Source of the DNA: Arthrobacter sp. U41 | GTDB lineage: Bacteria; Actinomycetota; Actinomycetes; Actinomycetales; Micrococcaceae | Length of the DNA stretch: 64,000 nucleotides | Assembly (NCBI RefSeq): GCF_001750145.1 | Contig: NZ_CP015732.1 | Coordinates: 2,046,001-2,110,000 of the forward strand | Reading direction: 5' to 3' | Shown: in pieces, positions 53,246-62,470 of the stretch | Layout of the letters: every line of letters begins with the position of its first letter | Position numbering within the stretch: the stretch's first letter is position 1 | Program-made: the position numbers and the translations under genes | The notes under the pieces: generated by a model | Told to the model about the DNA's origin: nothing | Seen by the model: only the letters and a program-made list of their open reading frames with translations | Database searches by the model: none

Positions 53246-53282
53246 AAAAGAACCCGGGGCCCAAGGGCTCCGGGTTCTTTTT
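53246..53282. terminator. Terminator between convergent iol genes
   Basis: AAAAGAACCCGG and CCGGGTTCTTTT form a perfect 12-pair stem, with T-runs usable in both directions. Confidence 0.92.
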
Positions 53283-53319
53283 GTCCGGACTGCGATCTCG
53301 TCTGGACTGCGTGGTGCCG

Positions 53320-54216
53320 TCAGGCGCCGAAGGGCAGCCGCGGATCGAGGTCCTGGCCTTCCCAGGCCTGACGGATCCAGCCGTGGTGCGGGTCGTCGCT
53401 GATGAGCCAGTCGCGGACCGCGCCGGGGCCCGCCATGACGTTGAGGTAGTACAGGTCGTAGCCGGGGGCCGCCATGGCCGGGCCGTGCCAGCCGTACGGC
53501 ACCAGGACGACGTCGCCGGTCCGGACCTCCGCGGCGACATCGATGGGACGCTCGTCCGAGGCGTACACGCGCTGGTAGCCGATCGCGTCGTCCGATCCGG
53601 GACGGGCCGGGGCTCCGGGCGTTACCCGGGTTTCGAAGTAGTAGATCTCCTCGAGGCTCGTTTCGCCGTCCTTCTCCTCGTCGTGCTTGTGCGGGGGATA
53701 GGAGGACCAGTTGCCGGCCGGCGTGAGGACCTCGCAGACGATAAAACGGTCCGCCTCCAGGGCGGCGGGGGTCCCGAAGTTGTGGACCTGGCGGGAGCAG
53801 TTGCCGGCCCCGCGTAGTTCGACCGGAGTCTCCGCGGCCGTGATGAGGCGCGTCGGGTAGGACGCTTTGGCCGGGGCGGTGGCCACGGCGACGCGTCCGC
53901 CGTCGGCCGAACTGATCGTCACCGCCTTGCCGGTTCCCGTGTAGAGGACATCGCTGGGGCCGCTGAAGACGCTCGCCCGGCCGGCCAGACGGTACTCCTC
54001 GCCGTCGACTGACACCGTAAAGGACCCGTTGAGCGGGACCACGATGCGTTCCTCATCCGCGGCGGGAAGTTCGACGGCGGCCCCGGCTCCCAGCGTGGCG
54101 ACCTTCAGCCCGGTGTGGGCCCAGCCCTCCACCTGCACGGCGGAGTCGGAGGTGCCCAGCGAGATGTCCCAGGCGCCTTGGGCGGCGGTGCCGAGCGGAT
54201 AGACCCAGTTGGCCAT
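53320..54216 (-). CDS. iolB: 5-deoxy-glucuronate isomerase
   Basis: The 298-residue bicupin enzyme converts 5-deoxy-glucuronate to 2-deoxy-5-keto-gluconate, feeding IolC. Typical motifs are WSSYPPHKHDEEKDGETSLEEIYYF (metal-binding histidines and glutamate near residues 170-195) and VLVPYGWHGPAMAAPGYDLYYLNVMAGP near the C-terminus. GAAAGGG precedes its ATG at 54216. It is transcribed toward the main cluster, downstream of gntR. Confidence 0.95.
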   Translation of the reverse strand: MANWVYPLGTAAQGAWDISLGTSDSAVQVEGWAHTGLKVATLGAGAAVELPAADEERIVVPLNGSFTVSVDGEEYRLAGRASVFSGPSDVLYTGTGKAVTISSADGGRVAVATAPAKASYPTRLITAAETPVELRGAGNCSRQVHNFGTPAALEADRFIVCEVLTPAGNWSSYPPHKHDEEKDGETSLEEIYYFETRVTPGAPARPGSDDAIGYQRVYASDERPIDVAAEVRTGDVVLVPYGWHGPAMAAPGYDLYYLNVMAGPGAVRDWLISDDPHHGWIRQAWEGQDLDPRLPFGA

Positions 54217-54316
54217 GAGTTCTGCCCTTTCGTTGTCGCGCCGGAGGAAGGCACGGGTGTGGAGGGGATGGGGTGCTGGCGACGGGCGTGCAGCACCCGC
54301 CGGCCGGCGCTGACGC

Positions 54317-55072
54317 CTATCTTTGGACGAGCGTCATTTCGAAGCTGTAGGAATCCGCGCGGTAGACGTGGTGCCCGGTCTCCACCTGGCGGCCGGTGTC
54401 GTCCACGGCGGTGCGCTCCATGGTGACCAGGGCAGAGCCGGGGGTGGTTTCCAGCAGGGTCGCCTGGTAATCGTTGGCGATCATGGCGCCGATCCGCTGC
54501 GAGGCGAGCCGGAAGTTCACGCCGCCGTTGCGGAGGATCGCGTACAGGCCTTGTGAGCCCAGGAGCGCCTCGTCGATGGGGGTAATGTCATCGCGCACCC
54601 AGTTCTCCATCAGCGCCAGCGGTTTGCCGCCGACCTTCCGGAGCCGGGTGAAGTGGTAGACCTTGGCGCCGGCGGGAAGCTGGAGTGCCGTGCGGGTGGC
54701 GGCGTCGGCCTCGTCGTGGGAGAAGCTCAACACCTCGGTGGTGGGCTTGCTGCCGTTGTTGCTGAGGTCGTCGTAAAGGCTGGAGAGCTCGAGGGGACGC
54801 CGGACCTGGCTGGAGACCACCTGGGTGCCGACGCCGCGCTTGCGCACCAGCAGGCCGGAGCGGACAAGTTCGTCCATGGCCTTGCGCATGGTGGGGCGAG
54901 AGAGGTTCAGCTGCGCGGCAAGGTCGATCTCGTTGTCGAGGCGGCTGCCGGGGGGAAGGACTCCGCCATGGATCGCGGCTTCGATGCCCTGGACCACCTG
55001 GTGGTAGAGCGGCACCGGCGAGGACCGGTCGATGTTGAGACTAAGGTGATTAGCCACTTTTTGAATAGCCAC
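54317..55072 (-). CDS. GntR-family (HutC/UTRA) regulator, probable inositol repressor
   Basis: The 251-residue protein starts at GTG 55072, nine bases after GGGAG. The N-terminal winged helix (VPLYHQVVQGIEAAIHGGVLPPGSRL, NLSRPTMRKAMDELVRSGLLVRKRGVG) is followed by a UTRA ligand domain (LEL SSLYDDLSN to EMTLVQR). It lies at the end of the iol region, beside iolB, and its own leader holds a GACATACT half-site also seen at the tautomerase. It is the best candidate to bind the shared iol operators, with an inositol metabolite as inducer. Confidence 0.9.
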   Translation of the reverse strand: MAIQKVANHLSLNIDRSSPVPLYHQVVQGIEAAIHGGVLPPGSRLDNEIDLAAQLNLSRPTMRKAMDELVRSGLLVRKRGVGTQVVSSQVRRPLELSSLYDDLSNNGSKPTTEVLSFSHDEADAATRTALQLPAGAKVYHFTRLRKVGGKPLALMENWVRDDITPIDEALLGSQGLYAILRNGGVNFRLASQRIGAMIANDYQATLLETTPGSALVTMERTAVDDTGRQVETGHHVYRADSYSFEMTLVQR

Positions 55073-55150
55073 TGTTGAAGCGCTCCCTTGTGCCCCGGAC
55101 CGGAACCCCGGGTGGGGCCGCCAGTTATGTTTCCCGGCCTATGTTCGCTT

Positions 55151-55170
55151 GATAGGACATACTGTTTAAG
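55151..55170. promoter_or_regulatory. Operator-like site upstream of gntR
   Basis: GATAGGACATACTGTTTAAG contains GACATACT (55156-55163), identical to the left arm of the tautomerase dyad, with a TATAGTAG A/T-rich stretch next to it. This suggests autoregulation. The rest of the gap 55171-55353 shows no other element. Confidence 0.5.
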
Positions 55171-55353
55171 TTTATAGTAGCAGGGCTGTCCGGGCGGGTG
55201 GAAGTGTGCGCCGGGTTGCCGTGGCGGTCCCTGACGGGCGCCAGAGCGGTGGGTGTCTCCTGTTGACGGCCGGGCAAGATGGTTGATTCTGAGTCACCGC
55301 CAGTTCATTACCCGGACGCTGACGAACCATGCGCTGAGCCTAGCCTCGGTTGT

Positions 55354-57276
55354 GTGATCTCATTAACCCGTCGTCTTTCCCTGCCCCTGGCCGTGTCGTT
55401 GCTGGCCGCCGTCGCCGTCCTCCCGCTCTCTGCCACCCCGGCCCACGCCGCCGCCGTTTCCACCGTAGATCCGGCCGGAAGTCCTGAGGAGGTGCAGCCT
55501 CCGGTGACAGAGCCGCGACTCGCCTACAGTCAAGACTTCTCCGGCTCCGGCCTGCCCGAGGGGTTTACCGCCGTCGAAGGCGACTGGAAAGTGCAGGATG
55601 GACGGCTGGTCGGGACCAGTACCAGTACGGGCCAGATCTCCCGCGCGACGTTCGGCCCACACCTCGCCAACTACCGTTTTGAGGCGACCGTGCGTTTTGA
55701 CAACGTCCTCAATGCGGCCCGCTGGTCCGCACTCGCCCTGGACATCCAGCCCAGCGGAGCCGTTCCGTTCTGGCTCGCCACGATGCGCTCCGGTAGCAAA
55801 GCCACGAACGGTCTGGAATTCGCCGAGCGGACGGCTGCCAGCGGCTGGAACGTCACCGACACGGCGTCGGCGCCAACCGATGCCGGCACGGGAACGGACG
55901 TGCGTGTTGCAGTCGAGGTCCACGGCAAAAAGGCCGCCTGGTACTTCAACGGCCAGAAGATGATGGAAACGAACCGGTTGGTCCGCTCCGACACGGGCGT
56001 CCTGGGGTTGGTGGCCAACGGCTCCACGGTGTCCTATGACAACATCAAGGTCACCGAACTCCCGGACACGGAGTCCCTGCTGGTCGGCCCCGGCAAACAG
56101 CCCGCTGTGATCGCCCACCGCGGACTGTCTTCTGTGATCCCGGAGAACACCTTGCAGGCCCTGCTGTCCGGGGGCCGCAGCGGAGCCGACTGGATCGAAA
56201 TGGATGTTAACACTTCCAAAGACGGCGTGCCCGTAGTCATCCACGACAACACCGTGGATCGGGTGACCGCGGGAACCGGCGACGTCTCCGTCCTGACCGC
56301 CGAGTACATTGCCGGACTGGAAGCCGGTTCCTGGTTTGCCCCGGCCTATAGCGGCGCCAAGATTCCCACCCTGGCCGAGTTCCTGGACCAGACGGACACG
56401 GAGGGCTCCGGGCTTCTCCTCGAAGTCAAGGGACCCGAGACAAGGGAGGAAGTGCAGCGGACCATCGATATGGTGAAGGACCGCGGCATGTTCAACCAGA
56501 CCATCCTGCAAAGCTTCGATACCAATGTCCTGCAGTACGCCCGCGAATACGCTCCCACTCTGCGCCTGGGCCTGCTCCGAGGGGCACTCGACGCCGACGT
56601 TGTCGCCGCGGCGAAGCGGTACGGCGCCGTAACGTACAACCCGAGCTGGAATGCCCTCGCAGCCCGGCCCGCGGCCATCAAGGAACTGCACGACGCCGGC
56701 ATCGCCGTTATGCCGTACACGGTGGACAACCCCCAGCAGTGGAAGTCCATGACCGACGCCGGGGTAGACGGCATCATCACCAACCGGGCAGGTGCACTCG
56801 TCGGTTTCCAAAGTGCCTTGCCGTCCGCACCGCCGGCTCCGGCGCCTTTGCTGGCGTTCCTTGGAAAGCTCGACGGCGCCACGCTCACCCGAGGCGACAC
56901 CGCCGTCCCGGCAACCGGCGTCACAAACGCCGACGCCATCGCGATCACCCTGGACAGCAAGTCCGTAGCCGAGGGCGAGGCGGTCGACGTCAACACCCTC
57001 ACCCTGGGAGAGCACGCATTCGCGGCCAAGGCCACCGGCCCCGGCGGCGAGGCCACCGCAACCGCAACGTTCACTGTCCGGGCCAGCAAAGCCGGACTGC
57101 TCGCCCTCGTGATGACTGAAGATGTGGATTCCAAGGTTCGGGACAAGGTGCTGAAATACATCGACGCCGAACGCTGGGAGGACGCCGCTGTCGAAGCGGA
57201 AGCCGCGGCCGGCAAGGGTATCCCGGCCGGGCGGGCCACTCTCATTGCCTCAGACGCACGGGCGCTCGCCGGCTAG
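55354..57276 (+). CDS. Secreted glycerophosphodiester phosphodiesterase
   Basis: The 640-residue protein starts at GTG 55354 with a signal peptide ending at AHA-A (about residue 28). A LamG/concanavalin-like domain (about 45-235) precedes the GDPD barrel, which opens with VIAHRGLSSVIPENTL (about 252-267) and shows EMDVNTSKDGVPVVIHDNTVDR and LLLEVKGPE. An Ig-like segment and a short helical C-terminus with FIVAR-like character follow. It should release glycerol-3-phosphate from extracellular phosphodiesters. No ribosome site is seen; TAGCCT twelve bases upstream suggests a very short leader. Confidence 0.9.
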   Translation: MISLTRRLSLPLAVSLLAAVAVLPLSATPAHAAAVSTVDPAGSPEEVQPPVTEPRLAYSQDFSGSGLPEGFTAVEGDWKVQDGRLVGTSTSTGQISRATFGPHLANYRFEATVRFDNVLNAARWSALALDIQPSGAVPFWLATMRSGSKATNGLEFAERTAASGWNVTDTASAPTDAGTGTDVRVAVEVHGKKAAWYFNGQKMMETNRLVRSDTGVLGLVANGSTVSYDNIKVTELPDTESLLVGPGKQPAVIAHRGLSSVIPENTLQALLSGGRSGADWIEMDVNTSKDGVPVVIHDNTVDRVTAGTGDVSVLTAEYIAGLEAGSWFAPAYSGAKIPTLAEFLDQTDTEGSGLLLEVKGPETREEVQRTIDMVKDRGMFNQTILQSFDTNVLQYAREYAPTLRLGLLRGALDADVVAAAKRYGAVTYNPSWNALAARPAAIKELHDAGIAVMPYTVDNPQQWKSMTDAGVDGIITNRAGALVGFQSALPSAPPAPAPLLAFLGKLDGATLTRGDTAVPATGVTNADAIAITLDSKSVAEGEAVDVNTLTLGEHAFAAKATGPGGEATATATFTVRASKAGLLALVMTEDVDSKVRDKVLKYIDAERWEDAAVEAEAAAGKGIPAGRATLIASDARALAG

Positions 57277-57301
57277 CCGTACGGATTCCGCCGGAGACAG
57301 G

Positions 57302-58075
57302 TCAGCGGCGGGTCCGGCAGACCTCGACGAAGGCGCGGAACGGGGCCAGCCGCTCCTCGGCCGGCAGTTCCAGGGCCTCGGGGTGCCACTGCACGGACGC
57401 CACCCAGCGTTCCGGGTCCTCCAGCGCCTCGACGGTTCCGTCCCCGGCGACGGCAGTCACCACGAGCCCGTCGGCCACGCGGGCCACGGCCTGGTGGTGG
57501 CCGGAGGCGATCTTCACGCTCACGCCGGCGCCGTGTTCCCCGGCCCCGCTTGTGCCGCCGCTGTACAGTTCGGCAACCTTGCTTCCGCCCTGCACCTCGA
57601 CCTCGTGCCAGGCCCACGGCCCGGCTCCGTGCGCCGGCTCGGTTTCCCGGTGCGCCACGGTGCCCGGATCCATGTCCTGGATCAGCGTCCCGCCGTAGAG
57701 CACATTGAGCAGCTGGTGTCCCCGGCAGACGCCGAACACGGGCAGCCCGGCATCGATCGACCGCCGAGCAACGCCCAGGTCCAGTTCGTCCTGGGCGTGG
57801 CTGACGTCGTAGCAGGCCTGTCCTGGAGTTTCGCCGTAGCGCCGGGGGTCCAGGTCGCCGCCGCCGGGAAGGACGACGCCGTCCAGCTCCTCGAGCGGAT
57901 CCTCCGGTGCGGCCAGCAGCACCGGGTCGCCGCCCCCGTCGCGTACCAGCTCCACGATGTAGTCAAAAAGCTCGTTGGCCTCCGCCACCCGCGGATCCGG
58001 GTCCGTGGAGCTGCTGAGCCGGAGGGGAATGCCGATGCGGGGCCGGCTGCTGCGGAGGACGGGGAGGGTCTGCAT
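57302..58075 (-). CDS. Gamma-glutamyl-gamma-aminobutyrate hydrolase family (class I amidotransferase-like) protein
   Basis: The 257-residue hydrolase shows VVLPGGGDLDPRRYG, the nucleophile elbow GVCRGHQLLNV (Cys near 117), SGHHQAV and the catalytic pair QWHPE near the C-terminus. It resembles PuuD, which cuts gamma-glutamyl-GABA in putrescine breakdown, but no polyamine genes are nearby, so the substrate is open. It converges on the GDPD gene with 25 bases between. Confidence 0.9.
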   Translation of the reverse strand: MQTLPVLRSSRPRIGIPLRLSSSTDPDPRVAEANELFDYIVELVRDGGGDPVLLAAPEDPLEELDGVVLPGGGDLDPRRYGETPGQACYDVSHAQDELDLGVARRSIDAGLPVFGVCRGHQLLNVLYGGTLIQDMDPGTVAHRETEPAHGAGPWAWHEVEVQGGSKVAELYSGGTSGAGEHGAGVSVKIASGHHQAVARVADGLVVTAVAGDGTVEALEDPERWVASVQWHPEALELPAEERLAPFRAFVEVCRTRR

Positions 58076-58128
58076 GATTTATTCTGCAACAGAACTTCCG
58101 TCTTCCAGCGCGGGTCTAGGATGGCCGG

Positions 58129-58617
58129 ATGACCAACAGATATCTCGTGTCCCGCAGCCGCTTCATCGCGGCCGCTCCGGAAACCATCTTCGAAGTGCTC
58201 GCCGCACCTGCGCTGCACAGCGTGATCGACGGTTCGGACACAGTGAAGGGCGCCCAGCCGCGCGGCCCCGAACGGCTTGCCCTGGGCGCGAAGTTCGGCA
58301 TGGAAATGAACATCAAGCTGGACTACAAGATCCTCAACACGGTCTGCGAGTTTGAGGAGGGCCGGCGGATCGCCTGGCGGCACTTCGGCGGCCACGTCTG
58401 GCGGTACCTGCTGGAGCCCGCCACCGACTCCGCCGGCAAACCCGGCACCCTCGTCACGGAACAGTGGGACGCACGGGAAGTGCGCGCCAGGATCCTCCTG
58501 CGCCTGGCCGGCTACCCCCGCCGCCACCCGGCCAACATCGAGCAGACCCTCGCCAAGCTTGACGCCTACGTGACGTCCGAAACCGCGTCCGGCACCGCCC
58601 CGGCTCCACTTCCCTAG
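58129..58617 (+). CDS. SRPBCC-family protein
   Basis: The 162-residue protein has a START-like fold: RSRFIAAAPETIFEVLAAPALHSVIDGS at the N-terminus and VWRYLLEPATD with a C-terminal helix. The ligand is unknown. It diverges from the amidotransferase-like gene and is nine bases ahead of the LOG gene, probably in one transcript. Confidence 0.86.
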   Translation: MTNRYLVSRSRFIAAAPETIFEVLAAPALHSVIDGSDTVKGAQPRGPERLALGAKFGMEMNIKLDYKILNTVCEFEEGRRIAWRHFGGHVWRYLLEPATDSAGKPGTLVTEQWDAREVRARILLRLAGYPRRHPANIEQTLAKLDAYVTSETASGTAPAPLP

Positions 58618-58626
58618 GGGCCCCGG

Positions 58627-59760
58627 ATGAGTGCTGCCAGCAGCCTGCACCCGAGTCCGCGCACGCTGGAGGTCGACAGCCTCGACAGCTTCGACCGGCT
58701 GGTCGCGGCCGGCGCCAGGACCATGCAGGGCTGGCATGCGCAGTCGCTGGACCTGCGCGGACGGGCGGCGCAGCTTGCGGCCATGAACCCGCAGGGCGGG
58801 ATATTCCTCGGCTGCACCTTCGACGACGGCGTGGAGGATTTGCTGCGCAGCGGCGGCGCCCTTATTTTCCCGAAGCTCGAGGCCGTGCCGTTCAACCCGT
58901 ACCGCGCGCGGCTCTACACCCCGCAGGAGCTGTACGAGGGGATCTCCGATTCACGTTATGAGGACACCCCGGATGCCAGGGTTTACCAGTGGAGCATCCG
59001 GCCGGGGCAGCGGCACCGCCTGGACGCGACCCTGGCTGCGGCCCTGCATGACCACTCGATCGGCGATGCCCTTGATGAGCTGACCCGTTCGGAACTCTGC
59101 GCCGGCCGGACCATGGTGGGCGTCATGGGCGGGCATGCCGCCAAGCGCGGTTCCGGCGTTTTCGAGGAGGCCGCACTGCTGGGGCGGCTGCTGGCCAGGG
59201 ACGGGCGGGTGGTTGCCACGGGCGGCGGGCCCGGCACCATGGAGGCCGCCAACCTCGGCGCCTACCTGAGCGATGCCCCGGAGCGGGATTTCCGGAAGGC
59301 ACTGGAGGACCTCGCCGCGGTTCCCGGTTTCCGCCCGTCCGTTTCGGCGTGGGCGCGCGCCGCCGCCGCCGTCGTCGAACGCCACCCGGAGGGAACGCCG
59401 TCGCTGGGAGTCCCCACCTGGTTCTACGGGCACGAGCCGCCGAACTTCTTCGCCACCCACATTGCCAAGTACTTCGCGAACGCCATCCGCGAGGCCATCC
59501 TGCTGGAACTGTGCAACGGCGGGATTGTTTTCCTGCCGGGCTCCGGGGGCACCGTGCAGGAGATCTTCCAGGATGCCTGCGAGAACTACTACGGCACCCC
59601 GGAAACCATCATGCCGATGGTGCTGGTGGGGCAGGAACACTGGCTGCGGCGCTACCCGGCCTGGCCACTGCTGCAAAGCCTCGCCTCGGGACGGCGGATG
59701 GAGAGCAGCATCTTCCTGGTGGACACCGTGGAGGAAGCGCTCGCCGTCCTGGACGGCTAG
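58627..59760 (+). CDS. LOG-family (cytokinin riboside phosphoribohydrolase-like) protein
   Basis: The 377-residue protein is longer than the usual 190-250 of LOG enzymes. It has an N-terminal domain of about 150 residues without recognised motif, then a Rossmann-like LOG core with VGVMGGHAAKRG, ATGGGPGTMEAANLG and LPGSGGTVQEIFQ. The last motif has a serine where the family usually has glycine (PGGxGT). It may hydrolyse nucleotide 5'-monophosphates; the true substrate is unknown. Confidence 0.85.
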   Translation: MSAASSLHPSPRTLEVDSLDSFDRLVAAGARTMQGWHAQSLDLRGRAAQLAAMNPQGGIFLGCTFDDGVEDLLRSGGALIFPKLEAVPFNPYRARLYTPQELYEGISDSRYEDTPDARVYQWSIRPGQRHRLDATLAAALHDHSIGDALDELTRSELCAGRTMVGVMGGHAAKRGSGVFEEAALLGRLLARDGRVVATGGGPGTMEAANLGAYLSDAPERDFRKALEDLAAVPGFRPSVSAWARAAAAVVERHPEGTPSLGVPTWFYGHEPPNFFATHIAKYFANAIREAILLELCNGGIVFLPGSGGTVQEIFQDACENYYGTPETIMPMVLVGQEHWLRRYPAWPLLQSLASGRRMESSIFLVDTVEEALAVLDG

Positions 59761-59785
59761 CTGCAGGTCCTCGGCGGCCGGCTGC

Positions 59786-60694
59786 TCAGAGGTCTTTGCG
59801 GCACTGGGCCTGGCCCAGCTCGTACAGGCCGTTCAGGTCACCGGCGGCCAGGCCGTCCGGGGCGCCGATCTCGGGGTACATCAGTTGCACCGGATCGTCC
59901 ACATGCTCCAGCCCCATGACGTGGCCGAGTTCGTGCAGGATCACGGCGGTGGCATACGCGGCCCCGTCCCGCCGGCTGAGGTCCTCGGCGATCTGCGGGG
60001 CGTCGAGCTCCAGGCTGCCGGTGACAAAACTCTTGGGTCCGGTGCCGAAGCTGAAGTGCGTGCTGCCCCCGGTGCCGATTACCGGGCCTTTGAGCTGCGG
60101 GGCCTGGTCCGGGGTCGTCCACGCGATCAGCAGCGGCGCCCAGCGATCCCCGTAGGCGTCCTGCTGGTACGGCACGCGGGACTGGGACGGCACCTCCGTG
60201 GTCGGGCCGTCGTCGACAAATTGGATGCCGGTTGCGCGGGAAATCGACCTGATCGCGTCGTCAACGAGGCGTTCGGCTCCCTGCGGGGCGAGGGCCGCGT
60301 TCACTACATAATGCAGGGGCCGGCACGGGGAATAACCCACCGGGGTGCCGTCGTCATTCACGGCAAGAAACCTGTATGAGCTGCTCGCAACGGCTGGCTT
60401 CTGCGCACGACCGAGCGGATCGTCCTGCTCCTCAAAGCCGGCCGGGGGAGTGTCGGTCCGCACCACCTCGGCGCCCGGCGGCTGCCCGGAATGGCCTGCC
60501 GCCGCCCTGCCTGGGCCGGGTCCGCGGCCGACTTCGAAGAGCCCGGCGAAACGCGGATCCCCGTCGATGAGCCCGGCGGCCAGGAACGCGCCGCCGGCAA
60601 TCAGCCCGGCGGTGGCGAGACCGCGGACGATCTGCCAGGTGGCGCGGGAGCGGCTGTGACGCGGTGTCCGGTCCCGGAATTCAGGACCGTCCAC
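59786..60694 (-). CDS. Matrixin-like metalloprotease, membrane-anchored
   Basis: The 302-residue protein has one hydrophobic segment at about 22-45 and a C-terminal zinc protease domain with HELGHVMGLEH (about 254-264) and the Met-turn LMYPEIG. CRPLHYVVNAALAP at about 127 opens the domain. It is predicted to act outside the cell. The GTG start shares one base with the TAG stop of the iron-transporter-like gene, so the two are co-translated; no functional link is known. Confidence 0.88.
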   Translation of the reverse strand: MDGPEFRDRTPRHSRSRATWQIVRGLATAGLIAGGAFLAAGLIDGDPRFAGLFEVGRGPGPGRAAAGHSGQPPGAEVVRTDTPPAGFEEQDDPLGRAQKPAVASSSYRFLAVNDDGTPVGYSPCRPLHYVVNAALAPQGAERLVDDAIRSISRATGIQFVDDGPTTEVPSQSRVPYQQDAYGDRWAPLLIAWTTPDQAPQLKGPVIGTGGSTHFSFGTGPKSFVTGSLELDAPQIAEDLSRRDGAAYATAVILHELGHVMGLEHVDDPVQLMYPEIGAPDGLAAGDLNGLYELGQAQCRKDL

Positions 60695-61914
60695 TACGCG
60701 ACCACGGCGCCGAAGGCCATGCCCAGCAGGTACGTTACGCCCGCGGCGCCCATACCGATCGCCAGCTGGCGGAGGCCGCGGGAGGCGGGAGACGTTCCGG
60801 AGAGAAGCCCGACGACGCCGCCGGTGAACAGGAGCGCCAGGCCCACCAGGACGGCGGACAGCACGAGCGCGGCGACGCCGGTCATGCCCAGGACAAAGGG
60901 CAGGATCGGCACGATGGCGCCGGAAGCGAAGAAGCAGAAGCTCGACGCCGCCGCGCTCCAGGCGGTGCCGACGGCTTCGTGCTGGTCGTGGGTGGCCGGC
61001 AGCTCCGGCTGCAGGGAGAGGCTGGGATCGCAGTCGCAGTCGCGCAGGCCCATCCGCTCCGCGACGCGGTGTTCGGCAGCCTCCCGCGACATGCCGCGGG
61101 CCAGGTAGACCAGCAGGAGTTCGTTGTGTTCAATGTCCAGCGAAGGTGCGGCGGCCAGGGTGATCTGCGTTGGCCGGGTCGCGGCCAGGAGTTCGCGCTG
61201 GGAGCGGACGGAAATGAACTCGCCGGCTCCCATGGACAGCGCCCCGGCCAGCAGCCCGGCGACACCGCTGAGCAGGACCACGGAACTTCCCACGCCGGAG
61301 GCGGCCATGCCCATAACGAGGGAAAGGTTGCTGACCAGCCCGTCGTTGGCGCCGAAGACGGCCGCCCGGAAGGTGCCGGCCAGCCGGTTGCGGCCCCGGG
61401 TCGCGAGCCCACGGACGACTTCCTCGTGGATCTGTTCGTCGGCGACCATGGCCGGGGTGGCGGAGGGGTCGGTGGCGTACGGCGAACGGCTTTCGGCCCG
61501 CTGGGCGAGGGCCAGGACAAAGACGGAGCCGAAGTGGCGGGCCAGGAAGCCCAGGAACTGGCTGCGGAGTGAGGCGGGGCGGAGGCGGCCGGCGTGGTCG
61601 CCGAGAAGCTGGATCCAGTGCGCCTCATGGCGGCCTTCGGCTTCGGCCAGGGCCAGCAGGATCGCGCGCTCCTCGCCGCGGCGGTTCTGGGCCAGGTCCC
61701 GGTAGACGGAAGCTTCGGCCCGTTCGTCGGCGAGGTACTGCCGCCACCGCTTGATGTCCGCGGGGCTGGGGGTCGCGGCGCCCGGGGTTGCGGCTGGCGT
61801 CTCCTGGCCGGATGCGTGGCCGGATTCCGCGTGGGATTCCTGGCGGGGTTCTGGGTTGAACGGGTCAGATGTGGCGTGCTGGGACACGGAAGCTCCTGGG
61901 CTTGAAAAGGGCAT
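60694..61914 (-). CDS. Ferritin-like/VIT1 fusion metal transporter (Er-VIT1, MbfA-like)
   Basis: The 406-residue protein starts at ATG 61914; the longer frame lacks a ribosome site. After a disordered N-terminus, residues about 50-115 form a ferritin-like domain with LADERAEASVYRDLA and LALAEAEGRHEAHWIQLLG. The C-terminal CCC1/VIT1 part has AVFGANDGLVSNLSLVMGMA, MGAGEFISVRSQREL and about five helices. It likely exports iron or manganese and relates to MbfA. It is co-translated with the matrixin gene. Confidence 0.9.
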   Translation of the reverse strand: MPFSSPGASVSQHATSDPFNPEPRQESHAESGHASGQETPAATPGAATPSPADIKRWRQYLADERAEASVYRDLAQNRRGEERAILLALAEAEGRHEAHWIQLLGDHAGRLRPASLRSQFLGFLARHFGSVFVLALAQRAESRSPYATDPSATPAMVADEQIHEEVVRGLATRGRNRLAGTFRAAVFGANDGLVSNLSLVMGMAASGVGSSVVLLSGVAGLLAGALSMGAGEFISVRSQRELLAATRPTQITLAAAPSLDIEHNELLLVYLARGMSREAAEHRVAERMGLRDCDCDPSLSLQPELPATHDQHEAVGTAWSAAASSFCFFASGAIVPILPFVLGMTGVAALVLSAVLVGLALLFTGGVVGLLSGTSPASRGLRQLAIGMGAAGVTYLLGMAFGAVVA

Positions 61915-62151
61915 GGTTAAGCCCCATTGCGTTTCCAGCGTACCCCGTATTTCCGCGGATTTTCGGCTGGCGATCCTCAGCGGAGAGTTTAGGCTAACCG
62001 TAAAAAAGCCCTGCACTGCGGGGCAGTCCGCAGCAGTCGGGGTCCGGCCCGGGGCGAGCTCTTGACCGTCCGGGTTCCCGGTGTTCGAATGAAACCCAGG
62101 GCGGGCTCTCCGGGGCCCTCGCCGCCACCCCAGTCACACGGAGGTTGCATC

Positions 62152-62388
62152 ATGGACAACATCGGCTCACGCCCCATCCAGCCGGCCCGGGATTCCCTCG
62201 AGTCCGACCCCGCCTACGACTACGCCGAGGACGCGCCCGTGAGTGATGCTGCGGAGACCGAGGAGGAAGAACTCTTCGAGGAGGCCGATCGCATCGTTCC
62301 CCTCGACGAGGAGGACTTCCTGGGCGACGAGACGCCGGTGGTGCCTTTGGAGGGGGAAGAGTTCCTTGAGCCGGAGGAGAAGGAATAA
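62152..62388 (+). CDS. Small highly acidic protein
   Basis: ATG 62152 follows GGAGG with a seven-base spacer. The 78-residue product is very rich in Glu and Asp and has a repeat-like pair VPLDEEDFLGDE and VPLEGEEFLEPEE. No domain is known to me and it is probably disordered in the cytoplasm. It stands alone between two minus-strand genes and ends at a terminator. Confidence 0.75.
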   Translation: MDNIGSRPIQPARDSLESDPAYDYAEDAPVSDAAETEEEELFEEADRIVPLDEEDFLGDETPVVPLEGEEFLEPEEKE

Positions 62389-62409
62389 TTCTCCGGGCGG
62401 CTTGAATAT

Positions 62410-62448
62410 CCGACGGCGGCGCCCCCGGAAGGGGAGCGCCGCCGTCGG
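62410..62448. terminator. Terminator after the acidic protein gene
   Basis: CCGACGGCGGCGC and GCGCCGCCGTCGG form a 13-pair stem followed by CCTTTAA. Confidence 0.85.
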
Positions 62449-62470
62449 CCTTTAACCCGCGGTCAGGAAC

